Shown here piece after piece: positions 1-8,055 of a stretch of 64,000 nucleotides of DNA. Made by a program: the position numbers and the translations under genes. The first letter of the stretch is position 1. The number at the start of each line of letters is the position of its first letter. The notes below the pieces were generated by a model. That model was given only the letters and a program-made list of their open reading frames with translations. It did no database searches and had not been told where the DNA came from. The stretch covers positions 1 to 64,000 of the forward strand of contig NZ_PJMC01000022.1 in the NCBI RefSeq assembly GCF_002892795.1, in the 5' to 3' direction. Source of the DNA: Arthrobacter sp. AFG20 (GTDB lineage: Bacteria > Actinomycetota > Actinomycetes > Actinomycetales > Micrococcaceae).

Positions 1-319
1 GCTCCAGCATCGGCACCCGGTGCTGGATCCCGGCGTTATTCACCAGGATCTCCAACGGCCCCACCTGCTCCTCAACCCACGCCACACCCGCCGCGGCCGC
101 AGCGTCATCCGTAACATCAAAGGCCACACTGTGCACCCGGCCCGGCGCGTACTCAGCCGCCATCACCACCTCAGCAGCCTTCAACCGCTCAGCATTCACC
201 CCGTTCAACACCACCGTCGCACCCGCATCGGCCAAAGCCCGAGCCAACGCATGACCAATCCCCCGGCTCGAACCCGTCACCAACGCAACCCGCCCGGTCA
301 AATCAAAAAGCGAAGTCAT
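1..319 (-). CDS. SDR oxidoreductase, gluconate 5-dehydrogenase-like (3' end outside window)
   Basis: Only the first 106 codons are in the window. The reading shows a classical SDR N-terminus: the nucleotide-binding motif TGSSRGIG at residues 15-22 and NNAGIQHR at 94-101. The second motif is typical of gluconate 5-dehydrogenase/IdnO-type enzymes, which interconvert gluconate and 5-ketogluconate with NAD(P). The start is well fixed, because its ATG overlaps the TGA of the upstream hydroxyacid dehydrogenase (ATGA at 316-319), which implies translational coupling. It is the last visible gene of the minus-strand run that starts at pxpA. The catalytic YxxxK lies beyond the edge, so substrate assignment rests on the short NNAGIQHR signature alone. 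Confidence 0.8.
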   Translation of the reverse strand, partial: MTSLFDLTGRVALVTGSSRGIGHALARALADAGATVVLNGVNAERLKAAEVVMAAEYAPGRVHSVAFDVTDDAAAAAGVAWVEEQVGPLEILVNNAGIQHRVPMLE

Positions 320-1260
320 GCGAAGGGGCCCTTCTGAACCAGGTTGGCGGGGGTCTGTCCCGCGGCCAGTGCTTCGAGCTGCTGCCGCAGGAGCTTCAGG
401 ATCCGCGGCTGGAACGCGGACGCGTTGCCGCCGACGTGGGGTGTGATGAGGGCGTTGGGCGTGGACCACAGCGGGTGGTCCTGCGGCAGCGGTTCGGGAT
501 CGACGACGTCGAGGGCGCACTGCAGGCGGCCGGACAGGACTTCCTTGGTCAGCGCTGCCGTGTCCACCACCGGGCCGCGCCCCACGTTCACCACGAGGGC
601 GCCGTCCGGCAGGGCGGCGAGGACCTTCTCACCGATCAGGTGATGCGTGTGGTCGTTCAGCGGCAGCACCGTGACCAGGATGTCGTGGGTAGCGGCGAGT
701 GCGGCCAGGTCCGCCGAGGCGTGGACCTCTCCGGTTTCGTCGGTCCGCGCCGAGCTTCCCACCCTGGTGACCGTGACCTCGAAGGGCTCGAGCCGGCGGG
801 CAATTTCGTGCCCGATCCCGCCGACGCCCACCAGCAGCACCCGGCGGTCCGCGAGGGACTGGCGCCGTTCCGGCCGCCAGAGGCCGTACTGCTGGTCGCG
901 GACGGCCTGGTCGATGCCGCGCAGTTTGGCGAGGATCAGCCCCATCGCAAGTTCCGCCGTCGCCGCCGCATGCACGCCGGAGGCGTTGGCGACGCCGGCC
1001 GCCGGACCGGCGGCCTCAATGACGCCGTCGTATCCGGTGGACTGTGTCTGGACGAACTTCAGTTCGTCCACCTGGGCGAGCGATCCCAGAACCGCGCCGG
1101 CGTTGATGTAAGGAAGGATGACGCCGTCGATCTCTCCCAGCGCCGCGTCCTCGGGTTCCGACTTCATGTCCCAGACAACGCCCCTCAGTCCCTCGGGAAG
1201 GGGTGAGAGATCGGCGAGCAGTTGCCGGTCGGGGAAGCTGACGGTGCGTACTGGTTGCAT
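316..1260 (-). CDS. D-isomer-specific 2-hydroxyacid dehydrogenase
   Basis: A protein of about 314 aa from the D-2-hydroxyacid dehydrogenase family (NAD(P)-dependent reduction of 2-oxoacids). Visible hallmarks are the Rossmann motif VGVGGIG, the substrate-binding Arg in VNVGRGPVVD, the Glu in DPEPLPQDHPLW and the catalytic His in ITPHVGG. The frame is open upstream to 1338, but that extension is proline-rich and unlike the family, so the ATG at 1260 (MQPVRTVSF) is preferred even though its ribosome site is weak. It lies 80 bp after an SDR gene and overlaps the next SDR by 4 nt. A 2-ketogluconate or glyoxylate/hydroxypyruvate reductase role is possible; the substrate cannot be read from sequence. 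Confidence 0.88.
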   Translation of the reverse strand: MQPVRTVSFPDRQLLADLSPLPEGLRGVVWDMKSEPEDAALGEIDGVILPYINAGAVLGSLAQVDELKFVQTQSTGYDGVIEAAGPAAGVANASGVHAAATAELAMGLILAKLRGIDQAVRDQQYGLWRPERRQSLADRRVLLVGVGGIGHEIARRLEPFEVTVTRVGSSARTDETGEVHASADLAALAATHDILVTVLPLNDHTHHLIGEKVLAALPDGALVVNVGRGPVVDTAALTKEVLSGRLQCALDVVDPEPLPQDHPLWSTPNALITPHVGGNASAFQPRILKLLRQQLEALAAGQTPANLVQKGPFA

Positions 1261-1340
1261 CGGAAACCTATCGATTCTTTGGATCTGGGGTGGTGAATTG
1301 GATGGGGCCAGTTGTGGGCTGGGCCCCACCCTTGGCAACT

Positions 1341-2096
1341 TTAGGCTTGGCGCCGGTCGAACGTGAGCCCGCCGGGGACCTGGAAGGTGGGCATGAGTTC
1401 CATCATGCCCACGTTCACGTGGCGCGGGGTTTCGATGGCATAGTCCATGGCGTTGACGATGTCGTCGGTGGTCAGGGATTCGTAGCCCTCGTAGTACGTC
1501 TTCCAGGCCTCTTCCATGGCCTCGGGCGTGCCGCCCATGTTGCGGCCGAAAATCTCGGTCTCGACGCGTCCGGGGCAGATCTCGGTGACACGGATGCGCT
1601 TGCCCACGGTGTCGTTGCGCAGCTGGCGCGAGACCTGGTGCACGGCTGCCTTGGTGGCATGGTAGACCGTGTGGCCGTAGAAGTTGTAGAGGCCGGCGAT
1701 GGAACTGATGTTGATGACGTGGCCGCGGTCGCGTTCCACCATGCCCGGCAGGACAAGGCGGGTGAGCTGGAGCAGACCGCGGAGATTGACGTCAATGAGC
1801 TCGTCGATGTCGTCCTCCGAGGAGTCCAGGATGTTGCCCGGCCGGGACACTCCGGCGCAGTTCACCAGGACGTCGACTTCGAGATTTCCGACGGCGGCCG
1901 TCAGGGCTGCGGTGTCGGTCAGGTCCACGACGTGGGGAATGGCGCCGGTCTTGTCGGCGAGGTCGTTCAGGCGTTCCTCGTTGCGGGCCACGGCGTGGAC
2001 GGTGAGTCCGCGCTTGGCCAGGCGCTCGGCGATCGCGGCACCCATCCCGGTTGAGGCGCCGGTGACGAGGGCGGTTGAGTAGTCTGAAAACGGCAT
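1341..2096 (-). CDS. SDR family NADP-dependent oxidoreductase
   Basis: A complete 251-aa classical short-chain dehydrogenase. The dinucleotide motif TGASTGMG starts near residue 13, NCAG marks beta-4, NISSIAG carries the catalytic Ser, and YHATK is the YxxxK catalytic pair. Such enzymes oxidise alcohols or reduce ketones in the cytosol, in the same family as serine/3-hydroxy acid dehydrogenases (YdfG-like). The ATG at 2096 has an AGGAG ribosome site about 9 nt upstream. It sits 30 bp after the MFS transporter gene in the same direction, so it is probably co-transcribed and acts on the imported compound. Substrate unknown. Confidence 0.9.
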   Translation of the reverse strand: MPFSDYSTALVTGASTGMGAAIAERLAKRGLTVHAVARNEERLNDLADKTGAIPHVVDLTDTAALTAAVGNLEVDVLVNCAGVSRPGNILDSSEDDIDELIDVNLRGLLQLTRLVLPGMVERDRGHVINISSIAGLYNFYGHTVYHATKAAVHQVSRQLRNDTVGKRIRVTEICPGRVETEIFGRNMGGTPEAMEEAWKTYYEGYESLTTDDIVNAMDYAIETPRHVNVGMMELMPTFQVPGGLTFDRRQA

Positions 2097-2126
2097 GTAA
2101 GTCTCCTGGTTGTGCAGTAGTAAGTG

Positions 2127-3467
2127 TTAGGCGTCGCGCAGCGGAAGGTGCGCGCGGTCCTTGACGGTGCTGACGGCCGCCAGCGTGCCCAGCGCCGTGA
2201 TGACGGCGTAGAAGGCGGGCATGTAGACGTTGCCCGTGGACGAGATCAGCCAGGTCATCAGCAGTGGGGCGGTTCCGCCGAAGAGTGCCGAGGAGATGTT
2301 GTAGCCCAGGCCGTAGGCCGAGTACCGGACGCGGGTGGGGAACAGTTCCACGATCAGGATGTGGATCACTGCGGTGTGACCGGCGAACACAATGGCCATG
2401 ATGCAGGCGCCCAGGATGGCCAGTGCCATGTTGCCGGTGGCGATGAGTGCGTAGGAGGGGATGCCCAGGACAGCCATGGCGATTGCCGAGCCTGCGATGA
2501 CCTTCTTGCGGCCGATGCGGTCAGAAAGGGCCCCCATGAACGGGATGGCGATGCAGATGACCACGAGGCTGCACGCTGTGACCAGCAGGGCCTCACCGAT
2601 GGTGAAGTTGAGCTGCTTGCCCTTGAGGAACGTGGGCATGTAGGAGAAGAGAACGTAGTAGCCGGAGCCGTTCATGAGCGGGATGAACAGGGCCAGGAGC
2701 ATGGCGCGGCGGTGTTCGGCGGAGGCGAAGGCTTCCTTGAGGGGGTTCTTGGACAGGCCGCCTTCCTCCTTCAGTTTCACGAAGTTGGGGGTGTCCGCGA
2801 TGGCCTTGCGGATGTACCAGCCGATGACGCCCATGGGGATGGCGACCAGGAACGGGATGCGCCATGCGAAGGCGCCGAAGCCGCCGCCGTCGATCGCTGC
2901 TGCGGTAAGCCAGGGCGACATGGAGAAGGCAACCAGGGTGCCAGTGAGCAGAGCGGCGAAGGAAGCGATCTGGGCGTACGAGGTGATGATGCCGCGCTTG
3001 CCTTCGGGGGCGTGCTCGGCGAGGAAGGTCATGGCGCCGGCAGCCTCACCGCCGACGGAGAAGCCCTGAAGCAGACGAAGCAATACCAGCAGCACTGGGG
3101 CCGCGATGCCGATGGCCGAGTAGGCGGGCAGGAGCCCGATGCCGGCGGTGGCGATGCTGATCAGCAGGATGACGAAGACCAGGAGCTTTTGGCGTCCGAT
3201 CTTGTCTCCCAGGATGCCGCAGACCACGGCGCCGAGGGGGCGGACGAAGAAGGAGACGGCGTAGCCGGCGAAGACGAACAGCAGGGCGTTGTCCGGGTTG
3301 CCGGGTGCCAGGAAGACGAGGGCAAGCGTTCCGGCCATGAAGGCGAAAATGCCGTTGTCGTAGAGCTCCACAAAGATTCCGACGCACCCGGCCGTGACGA
3401 CTTTCCGGGTCTGCCTCGCATCGAGGCGGTCGTGCTGCGGTGCAGTCGCACGCGTTGGTGTAGACAT
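2127..3467 (-). CDS. MFS transporter, metabolite:H+ symporter (MHS) type
   Basis: About 446 aa with twelve predicted hydrophobic segments and the MFS loop signatures GDKIGRQK (after TM2) and ALSDRIGRKK (after TM8). The RLLQGFSVGGEAAGAM stretch in TM4 is typical of the metabolite:H+ symporter group (ProP, ShiA, KgtP), which imports small organic acids or betaines. The start is set at the ATG at 3467 because AGGA lies about 7 nt upstream; an in-frame ATG two codons earlier is too close to that site. It follows pxpC by about 50 bp and precedes an SDR, so it may import 5-oxoproline or the hydroxyacid handled by the downstream enzymes. Confidence 0.9.
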   Translation of the reverse strand: MSTPTRATAPQHDRLDARQTRKVVTAGCVGIFVELYDNGIFAFMAGTLALVFLAPGNPDNALLFVFAGYAVSFFVRPLGAVVCGILGDKIGRQKLLVFVILLISIATAGIGLLPAYSAIGIAAPVLLVLLRLLQGFSVGGEAAGAMTFLAEHAPEGKRGIITSYAQIASFAALLTGTLVAFSMSPWLTAAAIDGGGFGAFAWRIPFLVAIPMGVIGWYIRKAIADTPNFVKLKEEGGLSKNPLKEAFASAEHRRAMLLALFIPLMNGSGYYVLFSYMPTFLKGKQLNFTIGEALLVTACSLVVICIAIPFMGALSDRIGRKKVIAGSAIAMAVLGIPSYALIATGNMALAILGACIMAIVFAGHTAVIHILIVELFPTRVRYSAYGLGYNISSALFGGTAPLLMTWLISSTGNVYMPAFYAVITALGTLAAVSTVKDRAHLPLRDA

Positions 3468-3515
3468 TTTCATTCCTAACTTGGACTTGGTTCGAGGGGA
3501 GGTCATCGGTGATCC

Positions 3516-4529
3516 TTAGCTGCCGGCTGCCGGTATAAGTTCCGGCCATCCGGGATCTTTTCCGATGCCAAGGAGGGCGAAGATTGTGCTGACTCGGGAA
3601 CGGAGGTTTTCCAGTTCCCTTATTGCGGCCCGATGCTTTGCTGTGGCTTCGGGGACGGTGGTCTTGCGGAAGATAATGGTGTGCCCGGGCCGGGCCTGGG
3701 CGAGGGTGTCGAGCGAACGGCTGGTGACCACTGCCAGGACGGGGTACCCTGCGGTGACGCCGCGTCCCCGGTGCAGCACCAGCAGCTCTTCCCTGGAGGG
3801 AACCTCGATGGCCCCCACCGGAACGCCACGCGACAGCACTTCTGCTGACGATTGGCGTTCCGGAAGCGCCCCGCCGAGCCGCAGCCCGATGTGGTTGCTC
3901 CGGGCGCTGACGGTGTATTCGGTGTTGAACAGCAGCTCTGCTGTGTCGCCGAATTCTTCAACGTCCGGACCGTCCGTGACGTCGATGACCGCCCGGCTGC
4001 TGAACTCGGGCCGGGTCAGCCCCAGCCGGAACAGCGGAAGGTCAAAGTATGGCTGCCGGATGGGTCCGACGCTCCTGGAGGTCGTCAGCTCGGTACCCTC
4101 GGAGAGCCGAAGGCCGAAGCCGATGACCGTATCGGGGGCGCAGCTTCCCAGCAGCGCCGGCGCCTCGACCGAACCGTGGACGGCAAGGTAGGAGCGGAGG
4201 CCGCCGGTGATGCGGCGCACCGCCACGGTTTCCCCGGCACGGACGGACACCGGTTCCCACTGCGGGCATTCGCGCCCGCCGACCGTGAGGGTCAGCGGTG
4301 CGCCGGTGACGGCAATAAGGAGGTCCGTGCTGGCCTGCATCCGGAAGTCGAGGGCGGTTATTTCCAGCAGCGGGGCGTTGTCGGCGTTGGCGGCGAGGAT
4401 GTTCGCCGCCCGTGCCGAGAACTGGTCGAGGGCCCCGTTGACGGGCAGCCCGAACCGGGGTCCGCGGAAGCGGCCCAGGTCCGTGACCACGGAGTTTCCG
4501 GGCTGCTGGATGATCAGTGACCCGCTCAT
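3516..4529 (-). CDS. pxpC: 5-oxoprolinase subunit PxpC (biotin-dependent carboxyltransferase/KipA family)
   Basis: A 337-aa protein of the KipA/allophanate-hydrolase-subunit-2 fold. In the bacterial PxpABC complex it works with PxpB and PxpA to hydrolyse 5-oxoproline (pyroglutamate) to glutamate using ATP. Recognisable segments are the N-terminal SLIIQQPGNSVVTDLGR, the GLPVNGALD block, and the mid-protein run YFDLPLFRLG. The start ATG overlaps the pxpB stop (ATGA at 4526-4529) and a GGAGG ribosome site lies inside pxpB. The gene order pxpA-pxpB-pxpC with overlaps is the standard arrangement and supports the call. Paralogues called allophanate hydrolase are excluded by the adjacent LamB/YcsF gene. 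Confidence 0.92.
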   Translation of the reverse strand: MSGSLIIQQPGNSVVTDLGRFRGPRFGLPVNGALDQFSARAANILAANADNAPLLEITALDFRMQASTDLLIAVTGAPLTLTVGGRECPQWEPVSVRAGETVAVRRITGGLRSYLAVHGSVEAPALLGSCAPDTVIGFGLRLSEGTELTTSRSVGPIRQPYFDLPLFRLGLTRPEFSSRAVIDVTDGPDVEEFGDTAELLFNTEYTVSARSNHIGLRLGGALPERQSSAEVLSRGVPVGAIEVPSREELLVLHRGRGVTAGYPVLAVVTSRSLDTLAQARPGHTIIFRKTTVPEATAKHRAAIRELENLRSRVSTIFALLGIGKDPGWPELIPAAGS

Positions 4530-5251
4530 CGCGCTGCCTCCAGTTTCCGGCCCGCGTAGTCCGCGAACTCTTCCGGCTGGATCTGGCGGAACCTCAGGAG
4601 GTCGCCGGGCAGGTAGGGAACCAGCGGTTCACTGGCGGCGTCAAGGACCGTCAGCGGGGTCTGTCCGATGACGCACCATCCGCCAGGTGCCACCGCCGGG
4701 GCGATGACGGCCTGCCGGCCCGCGACGGCGACGGCACCTGCCGGGACGGACAGCCGGGGATCCTTCAGCCGCGGAACGGGGAGCGGAAAATCGGGGCCGT
4801 CCATCATGGGCGAACCCGCAGGGGCGCCCAGGCAACGGATGACGTAGGACTTGGCCGTGTGCAGGGCGATGATCTCCTCCACGGAGAGCTGCTCGTGCTC
4901 GGCAACGCGCTCCAGGTCCGGGCCGTATTCGCCGCCGTAGACCACCGGGACGCTGAATTCGCGGGGCGTGCGGGCGGGTGCACCGACGTGCTCAAGCTGG
5001 CGCAGACCAAGGAGGACAAAGGCCCGTACCTGGCGCGCGGAGGTGACACCGGGATCAAATTCCACGAGCAGCGAGTCGTACGTCGGCACTGCGCCGTGTA
5101 CGCCGTCGGCCCCTGCAGTTTCAAGCCACTGTGCGAGGGAATGGACGGTGCTCCAGTTGGCCTCCGTGTCAGCGGAGGAGGCGACAACCCGCAGGGCCGA
5201 ATCCCCGGACTCGAAGATCTCCACCGGAGTCGGATTTGGGGTGGCAGCCAT
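4526..5251 (-). CDS. pxpB: 5-oxoprolinase subunit PxpB (KipI family)
   Basis: About 241 aa of the KipI/allophanate-hydrolase-subunit-1 family. PxpB and PxpC together carry out the ATP-dependent phosphorylation/hydrolysis half of bacterial 5-oxoprolinase. Family features visible are the EFSVPVVYGGEYGPDLE block, the following helix LSVEEIIALHTAKSY, and the C-terminal GGWCVIGQTPL and LLRFRQI segments. The ATG at 5251 is chosen because the frame upstream runs into pxpA and the stop of pxpA lies at 5253-5255, one base before this start. Cytosolic; its partner subunits are the two flanking genes. Confidence 0.92.
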   Translation of the reverse strand: MAATPNPTPVEIFESGDSALRVVASSADTEANWSTVHSLAQWLETAGADGVHGAVPTYDSLLVEFDPGVTSARQVRAFVLLGLRQLEHVGAPARTPREFSVPVVYGGEYGPDLERVAEHEQLSVEEIIALHTAKSYVIRCLGAPAGSPMMDGPDFPLPVPRLKDPRLSVPAGAVAVAGRQAVIAPAVAPGGWCVIGQTPLTVLDAASEPLVPYLPGDLLRFRQIQPEEFADYAGRKLEAAR

Positions 5252-5252
5252 G

Positions 5253-6050
5253 TCAGGCGACCTTCCCTTTGGCCTCTTTGGCGGCAAGAACCTGGGCGAG
5301 CGGGGCGATGGTCACGCCGGCGTTCTCCAGTTCGGCGCGGACCTGGCGGGCCAGCTGCACGGCGCCGGGCGTGTCACCGTGCAGGAGGACGGTGTCGGCA
5401 ACAATAGGCAGGTCTGTGCCGGCGACGGTCTCAATGAGCCCCTCACAGACCATCCGCACGGTTCGCTCCACGATGGCGGCAGGATCGTGGATCACGGCGC
5501 CGGGCCGGCCGCGGGGCACCAGGGTGCCGTCGGCCTCATAGGCGCGGTCGGCGATGCCGACGATGCCTACAGGGACCTGCCGTTCAGCAGCGGCGTCGGC
5601 GAGTTCACCGTCCTGCGCCAGGACGATGAGGCCGGGGTTCAGGCGGGCGGCGGCATCGGCCACCGCCGCTGCGTAATCGCGGCGGGTGGCAACGAGGTTG
5701 CCCAGGCGGCCGTGCGGTGCAATGTGGGCAACGGTGGTGCCGTGGTAAGCGGCGAAGGCGTTCAGCGCACCGAACTGGTACAGGACGTCGTTGCGGACCT
5801 CGTCCGCTGTCAGGTCCATGGCGCGCCGGCCAAAACCGCGCAGGTCCGGGAAGCTCGGGTGCGCCCCGATGCTGACGCCGCGGCGGACGCATTCAGCGAC
5901 CGTGGCGTGCATGATGTCCGGGTCACCGGCGTGGAAGCCGCAGGCGATGTTGGCACTGGAAACCACCTCGAGCAGGGCAGCGTCGTCGCCCATCGAGTAG
6001 GCGCCAAAGCCTTCTCCGAGATCTGCGACGAGATCAACTGTGAGTCCCAT
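5253..6050 (-). CDS. pxpA: 5-oxoprolinase subunit PxpA (LamB/YcsF family)
   Basis: A 265-aa LamB/YcsF-type protein, the third subunit of bacterial 5-oxoprolinase. The N-terminal signature DLVADLGEGFGAY is followed by SANIACGFHAGDP and IGAHPSFPDLRGFGRR, the metal/substrate-binding blocks of the family. The longer open frame (to 6188) is rejected because homology begins at the ATG at 6050 (MGLTVDL). It is the first gene of the minus-strand operon and diverges from the LysR gene at 6597 across a 546-bp spacer, so that regulator is the likely controller. The downstream MFS transporter and dehydrogenases suggest the operon was extended with an uptake and oxidation function. Confidence 0.93.
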   Translation of the reverse strand: MGLTVDLVADLGEGFGAYSMGDDAALLEVVSSANIACGFHAGDPDIMHATVAECVRRGVSIGAHPSFPDLRGFGRRAMDLTADEVRNDVLYQFGALNAFAAYHGTTVAHIAPHGRLGNLVATRRDYAAAVADAAARLNPGLIVLAQDGELADAAAERQVPVGIVGIADRAYEADGTLVPRGRPGAVIHDPAAIVERTVRMVCEGLIETVAGTDLPIVADTVLLHGDTPGAVQLARQVRAELENAGVTIAPLAQVLAAKEAKGKVA

Positions 6051-6209
6051 TATCTGCGTTCCTGGGGTGGTTAGCAGCGGCCCTGCCCGCTGGGGCAAAG
6101 GGATCAGCTGCGCTGGTGATGAGGTGTGTCCGAACTGGCCCTGCGAGGGGTTCCCAGGTCGGTGCTGCCGGGCTACCGGCTTCTGCAAAAAAGTCTGACA
6201 CCGGGATTT

Positions 6210-6260
6210 GGCTCACACAAAGACGTAATCGGTGTCACGGGATAGGTGCCGGTTATGACC
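6210..6260 (+). repeat. 51-bp duplicated element, copy 1
   Basis: Copy 1 of an ungapped direct repeat whose second copy is at 6509-6559 (38 of 51 positions identical by eye). The ends are best kept: TCACACAAAGAC near the start and GTTATGACC at the end. ACAC (6215-6218) and GTGT (6232-6235) form a 13-nt-spaced inverted pair preserved in both copies, which resembles a dimeric regulator site. Its distance from copy 2 is exactly 299 bp. Confidence 0.65.
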
Positions 6261-6508
6261 GCCGCCGCGGTGGAGCCCATGAGCGTTTCCTTCCCACTAG
6301 GGAGGGTTCGGCCCGTGCCGGCCCGCCCTCGTTGCATTGAACATATGGAGCGTTTATTTCGGGAATGTAAAACGAGTCGGCTATTCCGATAAAATCTATT
6401 CCTATGCAAAATGCATCTGGCCCCATCGGGAAATTGCATGTCACCCGAGGGGATAGAATGTACCCTGAATGAAATGGCGTTCTGGGTTCAACCTAGTGTC
6501 AGCGATGT

Positions 6509-6559
6509 GGATCACACAAAGACCTATTGCGTGTCCCTCCATAGCATCCCGTTATGACC
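6509..6559 (+). repeat. 51-bp duplicated element, copy 2, just upstream of the LysR gene
   Basis: Second copy of the element at 6210-6260. It ends 37 bp before the LysR GTG start, so it could contain that gene's promoter or autoregulatory operator. The ACAC-N13-GTGT pair (6514-6517 and 6531-6534) is conserved between copies although the sequence between differs, which argues for selection on the half-sites. Confidence 0.65.
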
Positions 6560-6596
6560 TTGCGGGTTCAGGACGCCGCAAAGAGAGAGGGCGGCC

Positions 6597-7520
6597 GTGG
6601 ATACCAGGAAGCTGGCGTACTTCGTACAGATCGTGGACTCGGGGAGCATCACCAAGGCCGCGGCTGCGTTGCACGTGGCCCAGCCGGCCCTGAGCCAGCA
6701 GGTTTCAGCGCTGGAGACAGAACTGAAGCAGCGACTGCTGATCCGCAGCAAGCAGGGCGTGCAGCCCACGGCTGCCGGGCACACGCTGTACCGCCACGCC
6801 CAGTCCATCCTGCGGCTCGTCGCGCAGGCCCGAGTGGACGTTGCCAAGTCGGGGGCGGCGCCGTCCGGCCGCGTGTCGATTGCCATTGCGCCCTACAGCA
6901 TGGCATCGAGCCTGACCCCGCAGATCATCAGCGAAGTGGCCCGCCGGTACCCGGACATCGTCCTGCACGTCACGGAAATCTACGGCGGAGTCCTGAGCGA
7001 GGCCATTAAGAACGGCCGGCTCGACATGGCGCTCATTTACGAGCCCGGCCCCATCCGCGGCGTCCTTTTCACCACGATGATCGTGGAGGACCTGCACCTG
7101 GTGGTCAACGCCGCCAGACCGGGTGTTAACGCGGAGAACGGCGAGATCACGCTGGAGGAAGTGGCCCGGCTGGGGCTCTTCCTTCCTGAGAAGATCCACA
7201 CGCTGCGCCAGGCCGTGGAGGCCGGATTCGACAGCAAGGGACTGAAGCTCCAACTCGTGGGCGAGGTGGAGTCAGTGCCCTCGCTGGCCCGGCTGCTGCG
7301 TGCCGACCTTGGGGCCACCATTCTGCCTAAGTCGGCTGCGGACGCCCTGTTCCACGAGGAGGACTTCCATGTCCTGCGGATTGTGGACCCGGCGCTGCAG
7401 TGCAAGATCGCGCTGTGCACGCCCGATCACGACCCCCTCTCGGAGGCGGCATCGGCGGTGCTCCTGGTGCTGAAGGAAATGCTCCAGGAAATGCTCAACG
7501 ATAAGTACGGCCGCTCATAG
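6597..7520 (+). CDS. LysR-family transcriptional regulator, Nac/Cbl-like
   Basis: A 307-aa LysR regulator. The winged HTH occupies residues 1-60 (DTRKLAYFVQIVDSGSITKA, then AQPALSQQVSALE), and the rest is the two-lobed inducer-binding domain. The N-terminus most resembles Nac-type nitrogen-assimilation regulators. The start is GTG at 6597, preceded by AGAGAGAGGG. It is transcribed divergently from the 5-oxoproline operon and is its probable activator; the ligand could be 5-oxoproline, glutamate or a nitrogen signal. A possible intrinsic hairpin follows the gene at 7534-7568. Confidence 0.92.
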   Translation: MDTRKLAYFVQIVDSGSITKAAAALHVAQPALSQQVSALETELKQRLLIRSKQGVQPTAAGHTLYRHAQSILRLVAQARVDVAKSGAAPSGRVSIAIAPYSMASSLTPQIISEVARRYPDIVLHVTEIYGGVLSEAIKNGRLDMALIYEPGPIRGVLFTTMIVEDLHLVVNAARPGVNAENGEITLEEVARLGLFLPEKIHTLRQAVEAGFDSKGLKLQLVGEVESVPSLARLLRADLGATILPKSAADALFHEEDFHVLRIVDPALQCKIALCTPDHDPLSEAASAVLLVLKEMLQEMLNDKYGRS

Positions 7521-7533
7521 GTTTGGCTTATTA

Positions 7534-7568
7534 GGGCACTCATCATTTGTCTTAGTAACCGAGTGCCC
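7534..7568 (+). terminator. Hairpin downstream of the LysR gene
   Basis: GGGCACTC (7534-7541) and GAGTGCCC (7561-7568) are perfect inverted 8-mers separated by 19 nt, 14 nt after the LysR stop codon. No T-run follows, so rho-independent function is plausible but not certain. Confidence 0.4.
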
Positions 7569-7644
7569 GGGATTCTAGTATTGGTGGCAAGCCAAGAAAT
7601 TGCGGTGAATGATATTCCGCAGACAATTTAACGGGGAGCCAGCC

Positions 7645-7878
7645 ATGAAAAAGATCAGCACCGCCAGGAGAACTTCCGACCCGAGCCTGGGGCTTATGGC
7701 CAAAACCGGGTCGCATTGCCCGACCAACGGTTTCTGGCGGCCAGAGGACCGGTCCGCAGCGCCCATCTTCGTTTTCGAGGGCAGCATCATGCCGGTCAGC
7801 GGAGGCGGGTCGACGGTCTGGCACTTGGAGGACGCTGTCTTCGGCGCCCCGGCTTACCCGGTCCCCCATCGCGTCTAG
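7645..7878 (+). CDS. Small conserved protein with a CPxxGxW motif
   Basis: A 77-aa protein of unknown function. After a basic N-terminus it has GLMAKTGSHCPTNGFWRP, then FVFEGSIMPVSGGG and VWHLEDA. The pattern CP-x2-G-x-W with a following F..G..MP resembles small YjzC-like proteins found in many actinobacteria and firmicutes; I recognise the layout, not a function. The ATG at 7645 has GGGGAG about 7 nt upstream. It stands alone between the LysR gene and the DUF222 gene. The single Cys makes metal binding by itself unlikely. Confidence 0.65.
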   Translation: MKKISTARRTSDPSLGLMAKTGSHCPTNGFWRPEDRSAAPIFVFEGSIMPVSGGGSTVWHLEDAVFGAPAYPVPHRV

Positions 7879-8055
7879 CAGCCCTCGCCCCCCGCACCCA
7901 ACTACGTAGCATTCAGGGCGTTCTCAGGGCTGGGAAGGCCGCGAGCTGCTACGCAGTTTCCGTCTCAGCTGGAGCTGAAAAAAGTTTTTGGATCCCGCCC
8001 TCATGTGGTGCCCGATCGGCCCTTTAATGTCGCACCCCCTTGGCAGACTGTGTTC

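Larger units (their letters stand above)
6051..6596. promoter_or_regulatory. 546-bp divergent pxpA/LysR control region with an AT-rich core
   Basis: No credible gene was seen in either strand. The stretch separates the pxpA operon (minus) from a LysR gene (plus), so it must hold both promoters. Roughly 6340-6490 is clearly richer in A+T than the surrounding coding DNA and contains CTATTCC twice near 6380-6405. Two diverged copies of a 51-bp element (6210-6260 and 6509-6559) flank this AT-rich core and are listed separately. The spacer is long for a LysR/target pair, which is usually 100-200 bp, suggesting looping or a lost gene. Confidence 0.6.
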
